Source of the DNA: Rhodococcoides corynebacterioides NBRC 14404
Lineage (GTDB): Bacteria; Actinomycetota; Actinomycetes; Mycobacteriales; Mycobacteriaceae
Assembly: GCF_001894765.1 (NCBI RefSeq)
Contig: NZ_BCWV01000001.1
Location: forward strand, 62,001 to 126,000
DNA: 64,000 nucleotides
Reading direction: 5' to 3'
Position numbers and translations under genes: made by a program
Notes under the pieces: generated by a model
What the model was told of the DNA's origin: nothing
Database searches by the model: none
Seen by the model: the letters and a program-made list of their open reading frames with translations, nothing else
Part shown: one piece after another, positions 30,785-47,431 of the stretch
How the letters are laid out: every line of letters begins with the position of its first letter
Position numbering within the stretch: the first letter of the stretch is position 1

Positions 30785-31948
30785 CTAGTACCCCAGCGGA
30801 TCGTGCTGGACGTTCGTCATCGGCGTGCCGGCCTTGCGCAGTGCGTAGAGGGTGCTGCGCACCATCGACGGTGACCCGCACACCTGGATCTGCCGGTCGG
30901 CCCACGACCCGAAGCGGGTGACCACGGGTCCCACCTTGCCCACGAGCATGCGGTGGACGCCGACGGGCAGGTCGCGGCCGGTCGGCGGACGCCACCAGGG
31001 TTCCTCGGTGTTCTCGACCACGGGCACGACGGTGAGCCACGGATTGGTGCGCGCCAGCGCCAGCAGGGTGTCCAGGTCGTAGAGGTCGCTGGGGTGGGCG
31101 CCGCCGACGAAGAGGTGGACCCGCGGCGGACTGCTCTGCATCGCGAGCGCCATCAGCTGGGCGCGGAGTGGGGCGATGCCCGTGCCGCTCGCGATCATGA
31201 GCACGTCCTCCGCGCCCGGTGACGTGTCGACGCGCAGGCCGCCGAGCGGTGGCCCGAGCAGCCAGCGATCGCCCACCGTCGTCTCCGTGACCGCGGCCGG
31301 ACTGACCCAACCGGCGGAGACCCGCCGGACGTGGAACTCGATGCCGCGATACGTGTTCGGGGCGATGGCGGGCGAGAAGTACCGCCACAGCCGAGGGCGC
31401 TGGGGAATCTGCACGCTCAGGTACTGGCCGGCCTCGAAGGGGATGTCGCCGTCGGTCTCGAGGCGCACGATCGCGAGGTCGTCGAGCACACGGTGATGTT
31501 CGACGACCGTCGCGCTCCAGTACGGGGGCAGCTCCTCCGAGTCGGCTCCCACGGCCATCGCGTTGCACACGGCCGACACCACGCGTCGCCACGCGGCGTC
31601 GATCTCGGGAGTCCAGGTGTCGGCGTTCTCGCGCACGGCGGCGGTGAGGGAGTTCGACGCGGCCAGGAAGTGCGCCCCGGTCAGTCCGTGTTTGCGGTGG
31701 TCGCGGCCGAGCTGGTGGAGGAAGGGGACGAACGCCCCGTCCTCGACGTGGTCGACGACGTGGGCGATCGCCCGCATCAGTCGGTGTCGTTGCTGATCCA
31801 TGCCGGCAGGGAAGAAGGCCCGGAAGTCGGGGTACTCGGCGAACAGCCGCGCGTAGAAGGTCCGGGCGACGGCGTCGCGTCGGTACTCGTCGTCGAGGAC
31901 GCACGACAGCCCGCCACGCACGGCCGCGAGCGCGCGGGCGTCGAGCAT
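30785..31948 (-). CDS. Flavohaemoglobin-like oxidoreductase (Rv0385-like)
   Basis: 387-residue protein with flavohaemoglobin architecture. The globin domain (1-140) has F-Y-A-R-L-F-A-E-Y-P and a probable proximal His in R-K-H-G. The FAD domain has R-Y-F-S-P (R-x-Y-S type). The NAD domain has G-T-G-I-A-P-L and the C-terminal V-C-G-S-P motif. M. tuberculosis Rv0385 has the same position beside clpB. Type II flavohaemoglobins of actinobacteria may oxidise D-lactate rather than detoxify NO, so the reaction is left open. Start ATG 31948 has a run of six G upstream. It diverges from clpB across an HspR-type operator. Confidence 0.88.
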   Translation of the reverse strand: MLDARALAAVRGGLSCVLDDEYRRDAVARTFYARLFAEYPDFRAFFPAGMDQQRHRLMRAIAHVVDHVEDGAFVPFLHQLGRDHRKHGLTGAHFLAASNSLTAAVRENADTWTPEIDAAWRRVVSAVCNAMAVGADSEELPPYWSATVVEHHRVLDDLAIVRLETDGDIPFEAGQYLSVQIPQRPRLWRYFSPAIAPNTYRGIEFHVRRVSAGWVSPAAVTETTVGDRWLLGPPLGGLRVDTSPGAEDVLMIASGTGIAPLRAQLMALAMQSSPPRVHLFVGGAHPSDLYDLDTLLALARTNPWLTVVPVVENTEEPWWRPPTGRDLPVGVHRMLVGKVGPVVTRFGSWADRQIQVCGSPSMVRSTLYALRKAGTPMTNVQHDPLGY

Positions 31949-32071
31949 GGAGCAACCCCCCGACGGTGGCCGGATGTGACGGATGTGGCGAACCACGATG
32001 CTATCGGGCGTCGGACTCGCGGGCCACCACGTGCGCGGATGCACCGGTCTGCGCGTCAGGGCGGCAGGAAA

Positions 32072-32092
32072 GTTGAGTGGAATGGACTCAGG
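32072..32092. promoter_or_regulatory. HAIR element (HspR operator)
   Basis: GTTGAGT, seven bases, ACTCAGG: 12 of 14 positions match the HAIR consensus CTTGAGT-N7-ACTCAAG bound by HspR, the repressor of dnaK and clpB in actinobacteria. It is 52 bases before the clpB start, and also upstream of the divergent flavohaemoglobin-like gene. Confidence 0.85.
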
Positions 32093-32143
32093 TGCGGTAG
32101 TGTTGCATCCGTCGACGGAACACGACACGAAGGAAGGTGACCG

Positions 32144-34690
<2,547 letters not shown>

Positions 34691-34711
34691 CGCTCGGCCG
34701 GTAGACCGGAT

Positions 34712-34744
34712 GCCGCCGTCGTCGCTCAGCGAAGTGACGGCGGC
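34712..34744. terminator. Bidirectional hairpin between clpB and the EAL gene
   Basis: GCCGCCGTC at 34712-34720 pairs with GACGGCGGC at 34736-34744 across a 15-base loop. The loop contains the stop codon of the converging EAL gene, so the hairpin overlaps its last codons. Confidence 0.55.
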
Positions 34745-36459
34745 GGTGCAGGTCGGCCCAGCAGGTAGCCCTGCACCATGTCGGCGCCGACTTCTGCGGC
34801 GACGGCCAGCTCCGCCTCGGTCTCGACGCCCTCGAACACCGACCGCGCCCCGATCTCCCTCGTGAAGGTGGTGATGGACACCGCCGCCGCGCGTCGCATG
34901 GGGTCACGGTCGACCCCGCGGACGATCGAGGCGTCCAGCTTGACCACCGCCGGTTCCAACTCGACCAGCTGACGCAGGCCGGAGTATCCGGATCCGACGT
35001 CGTCCACCGAGATCAGTACCCCCGCCGCGCGCAGAGCCGCGATCGCGGCCCGCACGGACGCGTAGTCCTCGATGCGATCGTGCTCGGTGATCTCGAGGAT
35101 CAGCCGTCGCACCGGGAGATGGGCGGTCAGCGCCGCCGCCAACTCGCTGGAGACGAGCGTGGCCGACGAGGCGTTCACCGACAGGAAGGCGTCGGCCGGC
35201 AACGCGGTCGAGTCGCGGAGGGCGTTGGTGATCGCGGCCATCTCCAGTTGCACCCGCAGGCCGACCGTCTCGGCGTCGGCGAACCACGTCACCGGCGATC
35301 CGCTGCCGGCGGGAAAGCGTGACAGCGCCTCGTAGCCGACGATCGCGAGATCCTTCGTGGCGCAGATGGGTTGGAAGACGATGCGCGGGCCACCGTCGGC
35401 CACCAGCGTCGACACGGCGCGGTGGACGTCGCCGTCGAATCGGGACGGCGTCGTCCGCTGCATCGCCGCCTGCGCCCGCGACAGACCGCGGTGCAGCAGG
35501 GTGCCGGGATCCTCGGCCGCGGAGAAGGGCTCGACGACCGATCCGACGCGGACCCCGGCGGGTGCGCTGCGCAGCGGCGTCGTCGTCACCGTCGCTGCGA
35601 CGTGCTGAACGGCGGACTCGGCGCGATCCTCGGGCACCGGAAAGACCGAGAGAAGGTGGTCGGAGTCGAGGCGCGAGATCAGGGCGTCGTCGGGTGACGA
35701 CGCCGTGAGCCGCTCGGCCAACTCCACCACGACGTCGTCGACGACGGCGTGTCCGTAGCGTTCCTCGAGGTCGGACAGGGCGACGATCTCCGTCGTCACG
35801 ACGCCCAACGCCCGTCCGGGCGGGACCGCGCGGGCGAGGGCGGTGACCCGGTTGTAGATCCCACGCCGGGTGAGCAGGCCGGTCACCGGGTCGCGCTGCG
35901 ACTCGTCCACCTGTCGCCGCAGGAACGCCACGTAGTACCGCATCACGAACGGGGCGGCGAAGAGCGCCGCCACCGAGAGGAGATGGGTCACGACCATCCA
36001 TCTGTCGACGGCCGACGTCAGGGCACCCGCCGCGAAGGTCGTCAGCACGGCGGCCGAGACCGCCACCTGGATCAGCAGGATGCGCGGCGAGGTGAACGCC
36101 GACGCGTACAGCGAGATCAGCACCAGCGCCGAGCACGACGGGATCGCGGCGAACGGCGAGGAATACACCGCGAGCACCGACACCACGCCCACCGTGGCGT
36201 AGGCGACGAAGGCCGTCTCGAACCACGGCGGCCGGCGGCCGGCGATCCAGAACGCGGCCACCGGGACCGTGGTCGCGGAGGCGACGATCACCACGACGTT
36301 CCCACCCGGCCGCAGTGCGTCCGCCGGGAGCAGGGTCAGGCCGGACGCACCGACCAGGAGGGTCACCAGGGAGATGATCAGTCGCGACCGCTCGGCGGGC
36401 TTCGGTGTCATCACCAGGAACGACAGAACCGGATCGGGGCTGATCCGTTGACTGATCAC
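34726..36459 (-). CDS. Membrane-bound c-di-GMP phosphodiesterase (degenerate GGDEF plus EAL)
   Basis: 577-residue membrane protein. Five or six hydrophobic helices span about residues 27-175. A GGDEF-like domain follows (P-V-T-G-L-L-T-R-R-G-I), whose active-site signature reads R-L-D-S-D-H-L-L instead of R-x-G-G-D-E-F, so it should not make c-di-GMP. The EAL domain keeps the catalytic set: Y-E-A-L-S-R-F, V-N-A-S-S, E-I-T-E-H, D-D-V-G-S-G-Y-S, K-L-D and E-G-V-E-T. It should therefore hydrolyse c-di-GMP. GTG 36459 is the likeliest start and ATG 36411 an alternative. The signal sensed by the membrane part is unknown. Confidence 0.88.
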   Translation of the reverse strand: MISQRISPDPVLSFLVMTPKPAERSRLIISLVTLLVGASGLTLLPADALRPGGNVVVIVASATTVPVAAFWIAGRRPPWFETAFVAYATVGVVSVLAVYSSPFAAIPSCSALVLISLYASAFTSPRILLIQVAVSAAVLTTFAAGALTSAVDRWMVVTHLLSVAALFAAPFVMRYYVAFLRRQVDESQRDPVTGLLTRRGIYNRVTALARAVPPGRALGVVTTEIVALSDLEERYGHAVVDDVVVELAERLTASSPDDALISRLDSDHLLSVFPVPEDRAESAVQHVAATVTTTPLRSAPAGVRVGSVVEPFSAAEDPGTLLHRGLSRAQAAMQRTTPSRFDGDVHRAVSTLVADGGPRIVFQPICATKDLAIVGYEALSRFPAGSGSPVTWFADAETVGLRVQLEMAAITNALRDSTALPADAFLSVNASSATLVSSELAAALTAHLPVRRLILEITEHDRIEDYASVRAAIAALRAAGVLISVDDVGSGYSGLRQLVELEPAVVKLDASIVRGVDRDPMRRAAAVSITTFTREIGARSVFEGVETEAELAVAAEVGADMVQGYLLGRPAPPPSLR

Positions 36460-36518
36460 GTCGGACTCGCTTCGGGTGGCCTGACCTCGACGCGGGCTGC
36501 GCAGGTGGTGCGACGAAA

Positions 36519-37931
36519 CTACCGCGCCGCCGTCGTTTCGCCGCTCTTGTCGACGGCCGCGGACGAGGTTCCGTGCCGTTGCCGGAGAACACCCGCCGCG
36601 ACCGTGGCGGCGGCCAGAATGCCGGAGAACAGGATGGCCGTTCGCTGATCCGGAAGGACCGCCATCATCACCAGGACCACCACGATGAATCCCATCGCGA
36701 GATACGTCAGCCACGGGTACAGCCACATGCGGACCGGCGGCCGACGTCCCTCGCTGTCGAGGGTGCGGCGCAACACCAACTGGCTGGCCGCGATGGTGAG
36801 GTAGACGAACAGCGCGACCGCCCCGGTGGTGGCGAGCAGGTAGCCGAAGAGCTTCTCCGGCAACACGTAATTGCCCACCACGGCAACGAAACCCAACGCC
36901 GTCGACGCCAACACCGAGACGTAGGGCACGCCGCGGCCGGACACCCTGCGGACCACCGCGGGGGCGTCGCCGCGCTCGGACAGCGAGAACAGCATGCGGC
37001 TGGCGGTGTAGAGGGCCGAGTTCAGGCACGAGGCGACGGCGGTGAGGATGACGACGTCCATGATGCGATCCGCATGCGGAATGTTCATGGCGCCCAACAC
37101 GTACTGGTACGAGCCGGTGCTCGCGTCGAGTTCCTGCGACGGCACCAACGCGACGACGACGAAGATCGACCCCAGGTAGAAGATCATGATCCGCCAGATC
37201 ACGGAATTGACGGCGCGCGTGATGCCCTTCTTCGGATCCGGGGACTCCGCCGCGGCGATGGTGACGATCTCGGTGCCCATGAACGAGAACATCGTCGTCA
37301 GCATCGCCGCGATCACGGCGCCGAAGCCGAACGGCATGAAACCGCCGTTGTCCCACAGATTGGACACGCCACTGACGCTGCTGCCCGGCAGCAGACCCAG
37401 GATCGCGAGGACGCCCAGCGCGATGAACGCGACGATCGCCACCACCTTGATCAGCGCGAACCAGAACTCGAACTCGCCGTAGTTGCCGACGCTGAGCAGA
37501 TTGGTCACGGTCAACGCCAGCGTGATCGCCAGAGCCCAGATCCACTGCTCGCCGCCGAGCCACGAGTTCAGGATCAACGCCCCCGCCGTCGCCTCCACCG
37601 GAATGACCAGCACCCAGAACCACCAGTACAGCCAGCCGACCGAGAACCCGGCCCAGTGACCCAACGCGCGGTGCGCGTAGGTGGAGAACGAGCCGGTGTC
37701 GGGATTGGCCGTCGCCATTTCCCCGAGCATGCGCATCACGAGGACGACGAGGATTCCGGCGAAGAGGTAGGACAGCAGGACCGCGGGCCCGGCGAGGTTG
37801 ATGGCCGTCGCGGAACCGACGAACAGTCCCGCGCCGATCACCCCCGCGATCGAGATCATCGTGACGTGACGGGGCTTCAGCGAGGTCCCGAGCGATCCGG
37901 CGTGGGGATCGAGGCTCCGGTCCGTGGACAT
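36519..37931 (-). CDS. APC-family amino-acid permease (GabP-like)
   Basis: 470-residue transporter with 12 predicted helices of the amino acid-polyamine-cation family. The first helix has the substrate-binding G-V-I-G-A-G-L-F-V-G, and G-W-L-Y-W-W-F-W-V-L-V is characteristic of the GABA/aromatic amino-acid permease branch. ATG 37931 has AGGAG seven bases upstream; the longer opening is not supported. The substrate could be GABA, another neutral amino acid or a polyamine. It lies upstream of the EAL gene on the same strand with about 60 bases between, but shared transcription is unproven. Confidence 0.88.
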   Translation of the reverse strand: MSTDRSLDPHAGSLGTSLKPRHVTMISIAGVIGAGLFVGSATAINLAGPAVLLSYLFAGILVVLVMRMLGEMATANPDTGSFSTYAHRALGHWAGFSVGWLYWWFWVLVIPVEATAGALILNSWLGGEQWIWALAITLALTVTNLLSVGNYGEFEFWFALIKVVAIVAFIALGVLAILGLLPGSSVSGVSNLWDNGGFMPFGFGAVIAAMLTTMFSFMGTEIVTIAAAESPDPKKGITRAVNSVIWRIMIFYLGSIFVVVALVPSQELDASTGSYQYVLGAMNIPHADRIMDVVILTAVASCLNSALYTASRMLFSLSERGDAPAVVRRVSGRGVPYVSVLASTALGFVAVVGNYVLPEKLFGYLLATTGAVALFVYLTIAASQLVLRRTLDSEGRRPPVRMWLYPWLTYLAMGFIVVVLVMMAVLPDQRTAILFSGILAAATVAAGVLRQRHGTSSAAVDKSGETTAAR

Positions 37932-38073
37932 GGCACTCCTGGTGAGAGGTGAGAATCCGAGTCGATCACACCGGCCCCGGCCGTGGCGACACGGTCGGCG
38001 AAGTCGTCCCATTTGCCCCGATTCCCGTCCGGGCACGTGGTTGTCGGGCCGTCGGCTCCCTACCCTCGTTCCT

Positions 38074-38883
38074 ATGAGCAGCACATCCGACGGCCGCGAC
38101 GGACGCGAGGGACGGGGCGATCAGCCCACCGAGTACCTCGGTCACACCTCCGACCCGACCCGGGCGTACGGGTCGCAGGGAACGGGCCGGGCCTGGGGCG
38201 AGACCGGCTACCGACCCACCGAGGCCCTGCCCGCAGGGCAGTACCCACCCGATCCTTATGCGACGGGCCAGTACCCGCCGGATCCCTACGCGACGGGGCA
38301 GTACCCGTCCGGCCAGTACCCGCCGGATCCCTACGCGACAGGGCAGTACCCGCCCGGGGGCGATCGGTACGGCGAAGCGCCGCCGCTCGACGGCCCCGGT
38401 GGGGGCGGTCGAGGACCGAACAAGGGACTGATCGTCGGCGTCGTCGCCGCCCTCGTCATCGCCCTGGTCGGACTGGGCGCCTGGCTGCTCTACGACTCGC
38501 AGTCGTCGTCGACCACCGCCGCACCCGCCATCACGCCGCGGTCCACGGCGCCGGCCACCACGACCACGCCGCCGCCGAGCACCACACCGGAGACGACGCC
38601 GTCGTTGCCGGGGCTGGACCAGATTCCCGGCGGTGTGGGGGAGGCGCTCGGAACGCAGGGGGCGACGGTCGGTCGGATCGTCTCCAACGACGGGACCACG
38701 CTGGTCCTCGAGGCCATCGGGGGATCGACGGTGACCGTCACGACGACGCCGCAGACGCGGGTGCTCGCCCTCGGGGCCGGATCGGTGGCCGATCTGCGGA
38801 CCGGGACGTCCGTGGTGGTGCAGGGCTCCCCGCTCGAGAACGGCACCATCACCGCGGAGGTCATCGTCAGCGGCGGGTTCTGA
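38074..38883 (+). CDS. Membrane protein with Pro/Tyr decapeptide repeats
   Basis: 269-residue single-pass protein. The N-terminal cytoplasmic part holds tandem decapeptides G-Q-Y-P-P-D-P-Y-A-T (three full copies plus partial ones, residues 55-93). One helix follows at about 116-137, then a Thr/Pro-rich linker, and an extracellular beta domain of about 75 residues resembling DUF5666-type OB folds (G-R-I-V-S-N-D-G-T-T-L-V-L-E). ATG 38074 follows TACCCT by seven bases. Pro/Tyr-rich cytoplasmic tails of this sort occur in actinobacterial envelope proteins. No enzyme motif is present; function unknown. Confidence 0.78.
   Translation: MSSTSDGRDGREGRGDQPTEYLGHTSDPTRAYGSQGTGRAWGETGYRPTEALPAGQYPPDPYATGQYPPDPYATGQYPSGQYPPDPYATGQYPPGGDRYGEAPPLDGPGGGGRGPNKGLIVGVVAALVIALVGLGAWLLYDSQSSSTTAAPAITPRSTAPATTTTPPPSTTPETTPSLPGLDQIPGGVGEALGTQGATVGRIVSNDGTTLVLEAIGGSTVTVTTTPQTRVLALGAGSVADLRTGTSVVVQGSPLENGTITAEVIVSGGF
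38236..38352 (+). repeat. 30-bp tandem coding repeats
   Basis: Three consecutive 30-base units starting at 38236, 38266 and 38296 (the third interrupted by a short insertion), plus partial units at 38311 and 38341, encode G-Q-Y-P-P-D-P-Y-A-T. The later units are nearly identical in DNA, pointing to recent slippage or duplication. Confidence 0.75.
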
Positions 38884-38909
38884 CCGCTCTGCCGACCTGC
38901 TCCGACGGC

Positions 38910-38946
38910 GCGCAGCGCCTCCCGATCTGCTCCGAGGGCGCTGCGC
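38910..38946. terminator. Terminator between converging genes
   Basis: Perfect ten-base arms, GCGCAGCGCC and GGCGCTGCGC, enclose a 17-base loop. It lies in the 90-base gap between the repeat membrane protein and the giant carboxylase, both ending here. Confidence 0.6.
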
Positions 38947-38973
38947 ACCGGGACGGGCGGGGTCGGGCCGGGA

Positions 38974-44442
<5,469 letters not shown>

Positions 44443-44613
44443 GCGCTCCGCCGGGTGTCAGGGGATGGGTCTCGGTGTGGTCTGGCCGACGCTCTCTCGA
44501 TGTGGTCTCGTCGACTCTCGCGGACCAGTGTGACGGCCTCGAACCGTACTGGCGAGTACAACCAACGACCCCGCCGGGAGGTCATGATCGGTCACTGACC
44601 TCGAAGAATGCGT

Positions 44614-44637
44614 TACCGGCGGGTATACCGGCGGGTA
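44614..44637. promoter_or_regulatory. Tandem TACC-N4-GGTA operator between the carboxylase and 44705 genes
   Basis: TACCGGCGGGTA occurs twice in perfect tandem (44614-44625 and 44626-44637). Each unit is an inverted repeat TACC/GGTA around GGCG. It lies in the 262-base divergent region upstream of both genes. A related TACCGACGGGTA stands at 60485. The form suits a TetR-type repressor, but none is adjacent. The rest of the interval shows nothing else clear. Confidence 0.5.
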
Positions 44638-44704
44638 GAGAACGCCCGTGCCACCAGCGCCCGGCGGGACGGGGGAGTGCCGCCCGGGCGTTAGACTGCG
44701 GGCG

Positions 44705-45349
44705 ATGACAGCTGTGTGGTTCGGCCTCGCTCTGATCGCGCTCGCGGGTGCGATCGCGCTGCTGTACATCGACCACGCCCGCCGCGGGCAGCTCGGTCGA
44801 GTGCGGCAGATGTGGGCCAAGGCGCAGGGCTACCGCTACACCCCGGCCGATCGTGCACTGCCCGGACGGTTCTCCCGCGCGGCTCTCGCGAACCAGGAAT
44901 TCCTCACCGCCGTCGACGTCGTCGAGGGGGTGCGTCGGGGCGAGAAGTTCCTGCTGTTCGACCTCGAGGACACGGTCACGGTGGTGGCGGTGCGCCGCGA
45001 GGTGGGGTCCGACGTCGACCTCGATCTGCGCTCGCGCACCGATCCGCCGCCCAAGGACGCCGACCTCGCGCTGCTCGGCGCGCTCGGTCCCCGCATCGTC
45101 TTCGCGACGGATCTGGACGTCGCGCGTCGGGTGTGCGATCGCCGGATGGCGGCGTTCACGGAGTCGGTCCCGAGCGCGGTGCAGTTGCTCTGGAGCGAGG
45201 GCGAATGGACCCTCGGGACCCTGCCGCTGCAGAGCTCCGGACGCGACTGGGACGCGGCGATCGACACCGTCACTCGGTTGTCCGGGCTCCTGCACGTCCT
45301 GCCGCCCCGTCGGGTGATCTCCGACAGCCGTTCCGCCGCCGACGAGTGA
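44705..45349 (+). CDS. Conserved membrane-anchored protein (Rv0383c-like)
   Basis: 214-residue protein with one N-terminal helix (about residues 4-22) followed by a soluble domain without recognised motifs. Its neighbourhood (clpB and pyrE nearby) matches M. tuberculosis Rv0383c. The part near residues 60-110 (R-G-E-K-F-L-L-F-D-L-E-D-T-V) reads like a beta sheet region. The ATG follows TAGACT by seven bases, consistent with a leaderless message. No enzymatic role can be assigned. Confidence 0.72.
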   Translation: MTAVWFGLALIALAGAIALLYIDHARRGQLGRVRQMWAKAQGYRYTPADRALPGRFSRAALANQEFLTAVDVVEGVRRGEKFLLFDLEDTVTVVAVRREVGSDVDLDLRSRTDPPPKDADLALLGALGPRIVFATDLDVARRVCDRRMAAFTESVPSAVQLLWSEGEWTLGTLPLQSSGRDWDAAIDTVTRLSGLLHVLPPRRVISDSRSAADE

Positions 45350-45376
45350 GCAACCTCACCGATTAGGGTCGTGCAC

Positions 45377-46171
45377 ATGACGCGTCCCTCTCGGTCCGGA
45401 AAGCCCGTCGCCCTCGTCACCGGCCCCACGTCGGGCATCGGTGACGGATTCGCCCGCCGCTTCGCCGCTCGGGGCCACGATCTGGTGCTCGTCGCCCGCG
45501 ACGAGCACCGGTTGCACGCCCTCGCCGCGGAGTTGAAGGACCGGCACGGCGCCGAGTCCGAAGTGCTGGTGGCCGACCTCGCCACCGCCGACGGCCGGGA
45601 CGCGACCGTCGACCGCGCCGCCGCCGGCGTCGACGTCCTCGTCAACAACGCCGGTTTCGGGACCTCCGGCGAATTCTGGAGCGCCGACCCCGCACTGCTG
45701 CAGTCGCAGCTCGACGTCAACGTCACCGCCGTCGTGCAGCTCACGCGCGCTGCGCTGCCGTCGATGGTGGCGGCGGCGTCGGGAACCGTCGTGAACGTCG
45801 CCAGCGTGGCGGGACTGCTCTCGGGGCGTGGCTCGACCTACTCGGCGTCCAAGGCGTACGTCGTGTCCCTCACCGAGGGGTTGGCCGGGGGCCTCGCGGG
45901 AACCGGGGTGCGCATCCAGGCGCTGTGCCCCGGCTTCGTTCGTACGGAGTTCCACCAGCGTGCGGGTATCGAGATGTCGTCGATTCCGTCGTTCATGTAT
46001 CTGACGGTGGACCAGGTGGTCGACGCCTCGCTCGCCGACCTCGACAAGGGTCGGGTGCTCAGTGTGCCCGGGCTGCAGTACAAGGCGCTGACCTCCGCGT
46101 CCCGGCTGATCCCACGGTCGTTGGCACGGCGGGCGGCGTCCGGCGTGGGCAGTGCGCGGGGGCGGACGTAG
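45377..46171 (+). CDS. Short-chain dehydrogenase/reductase
   Basis: 264-residue classical SDR oxidoreductase. The dinucleotide-binding motif is [12 protein letters not shown] is present, and the catalytic triad is Ser in V-A-S-V-A, with Tyr and Lys in Y-S-A-S-K. The C-terminal tail is basic and hydrophobic ([11 protein letters not shown]), as in membrane-associated 3-ketoacyl reductases. ATG 45377 is preferred over GTG 45371 because TAGGGT ends seven bases before the ATG. The substrate is unknown. Confidence 0.88.
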   Translation: MTRPSRSGKPVALVTGPTSGIGDGFARRFAARGHDLVLVARDEHRLHALAAELKDRHGAESEVLVADLATADGRDATVDRAAAGVDVLVNNAGFGTSGEFWSADPALLQSQLDVNVTAVVQLTRAALPSMVAAASGTVVNVASVAGLLSGRGSTYSASKAYVVSLTEGLAGGLAGTGVRIQALCPGFVRTEFHQRAGIEMSSIPSFMYLTVDQVVDASLADLDKGRVLSVPGLQYKALTSASRLIPRSLARRAASGVGSARGRT

Positions 46172-46217
46172 GTCGACGGGGTGGTTCCCGGCGTGTCTCG
46201 GTAGATCTCACTGAGTC

Positions 46218-46232
46218 TCGACCTCAGGTCGA
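46218..46232. promoter_or_regulatory. 15-bp palindrome upstream of the LemA-like gene
   Basis: TCGACCTCAGGTCGA is an inverted repeat around a single central base. It ends about 20 bases before a TATGTT -10-like element at 46253, in the 93-base gap after the dehydrogenase gene, where a repressor would block transcription. Confidence 0.4.
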
Positions 46233-46264
46233 CGGTTGGGGTTCGGCCGGTTTATGTTCGTCGT

Positions 46265-46861
46265 GTGACTTCTGTGGCTCCTGTGGTGTTGACGGTGGTG
46301 GCGACGACGCTGGTCGTGACGCTCGCCTGGTTGGTGGCCGTGGTGCGTCGTGCGCGCCGCACGGTGGACACGGTGGTGGCCGGCCTCCACCTGCTCGAGG
46401 TGGCGCTCGACCACCGCCGCCTGCTGGTCCCCGAGCTCGCCCGCGCCGCCGTCGGGGCCGAACTGGACCGCGACGCGATCAATCAGGCCGTCGGAGCCCG
46501 GTCCTGGTCCGCGATCGTGCGAGAACGGCGCGCGGACCTCGGCGACCGCGCCGCCGCCGAGAACGCCCTGTCGGCCGCGGTGCACCACCTGGTGTGTGCG
46601 GGCCGGGAATCGGGCCGCGTGCGGTGGGACTTCACCGCCGCCGTCACCGAACTCGATCACCTGGAGCGGCGAGTGGCCGGCGCCGTGCGCGTCTACAACA
46701 CGCATGCAGCGGCCCTGGCCGGTCTGGTGCGCTCGCCGCTCACCGGCCCGGTGGTGCGGACTCTCGGCATCGGCGCGCCCGAACTGTTCGTCGAGACGGC
46801 CTCGGCTCCGGTCGTCGCCCCCGGCGTCACCGATGTCCCCGCTCCGGCGCTGGCCGCCTGA
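46265..46861 (+). CDS. LemA-family protein
   Basis: 198-residue protein with one N-terminal transmembrane helix (about residues 5-27) and a helical LemA domain. The family landmarks are visible: A-V-R-V-Y-N-T-H-A-A-A-L near residue 140, then a degenerate F-P-type segment ending G-I-G-A-P-E-L-F. The usual N-x-Y-N-x-A motif is only partly kept. LemA proteins are membrane scaffolds with no defined activity. GTG 46265 follows TATGTT by six bases. It is followed by pyrE after 19 bases. Confidence 0.7.
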   Translation: MTSVAPVVLTVVATTLVVTLAWLVAVVRRARRTVDTVVAGLHLLEVALDHRRLLVPELARAAVGAELDRDAINQAVGARSWSAIVRERRADLGDRAAAENALSAAVHHLVCAGRESGRVRWDFTAAVTELDHLERRVAGAVRVYNTHAAALAGLVRSPLTGPVVRTLGIGAPELFVETASAPVVAPGVTDVPAPALAA

Positions 46862-46880
46862 GTCGGTAGATTGACCGCTC

Positions 46881-47423
46881 GTGACCCACGATTCCGCCGA
46901 CCGTGCCGAACTGGCTCGACTGGTCCGTGACCTGGCCGTCGTGCACGGCGAGGTGACGCTCTCCTCCGGCAAGAAGGCCGACTACTACGTCGACCTGCGC
47001 CGCGCGACACTGCACAATCGAGCAGGCGCTCTCATCGGCGTGCTCATGCGAGAGTTGGTGTCCGACTGGGACTTCGCGTCCGTCGGTGGACTCACCATGG
47101 GTGCCGATCCGGTCGCACTCGCCGTCATGCACGCCCCCGGACGGCCGATCGACGCCTTCGTCGTGCGCAAGGCGGCCAAGGCGCACGGCATGCAGCGGCA
47201 GATCGAGGGGCCGAACGTCGTCGGCACGCGGGTGCTGGTGGTCGAGGACACCACCACCACCGGCAACTCGCCGCTGACCGCCGTCCGCGCGTTGCGGGAT
47301 GCCGGCGCCGAGGTGGTCGGCGTGGCCACCGTGGTCGACCGCGACACCGGCGCCGACGCCGTCATCGCCGCCGAGGGACTCGAGTACCGCTCCCTGCTCG
47401 GCCTCGGAGACCTGGGTCTGTAG
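46881..47423 (+). CDS. pyrE: Orotate phosphoribosyltransferase
   Basis: Pyrimidine pathway enzyme: orotate plus PRPP gives OMP. 180 residues. The PRPP-binding motif reads V-L-V-V-E-D-T-T-T-T-G. The N-terminal S-S-G-K-K-A-D-Y-Y-V-D and the loop V-R-K-A-A-K-A-H-G are typical. GTG 46881 follows TAGATT by eight bases, so it can be transcribed on its own. It converges with the sensor kinase gene with eight bases between stops. Confidence 0.96.
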   Translation: MTHDSADRAELARLVRDLAVVHGEVTLSSGKKADYYVDLRRATLHNRAGALIGVLMRELVSDWDFASVGGLTMGADPVALAVMHAPGRPIDAFVVRKAAKAHGMQRQIEGPNVVGTRVLVVEDTTTTGNSPLTAVRALRDAGAEVVGVATVVDRDTGADAVIAAEGLEYRSLLGLGDLGL

Positions 47424-47431
47424 CCGACCGA

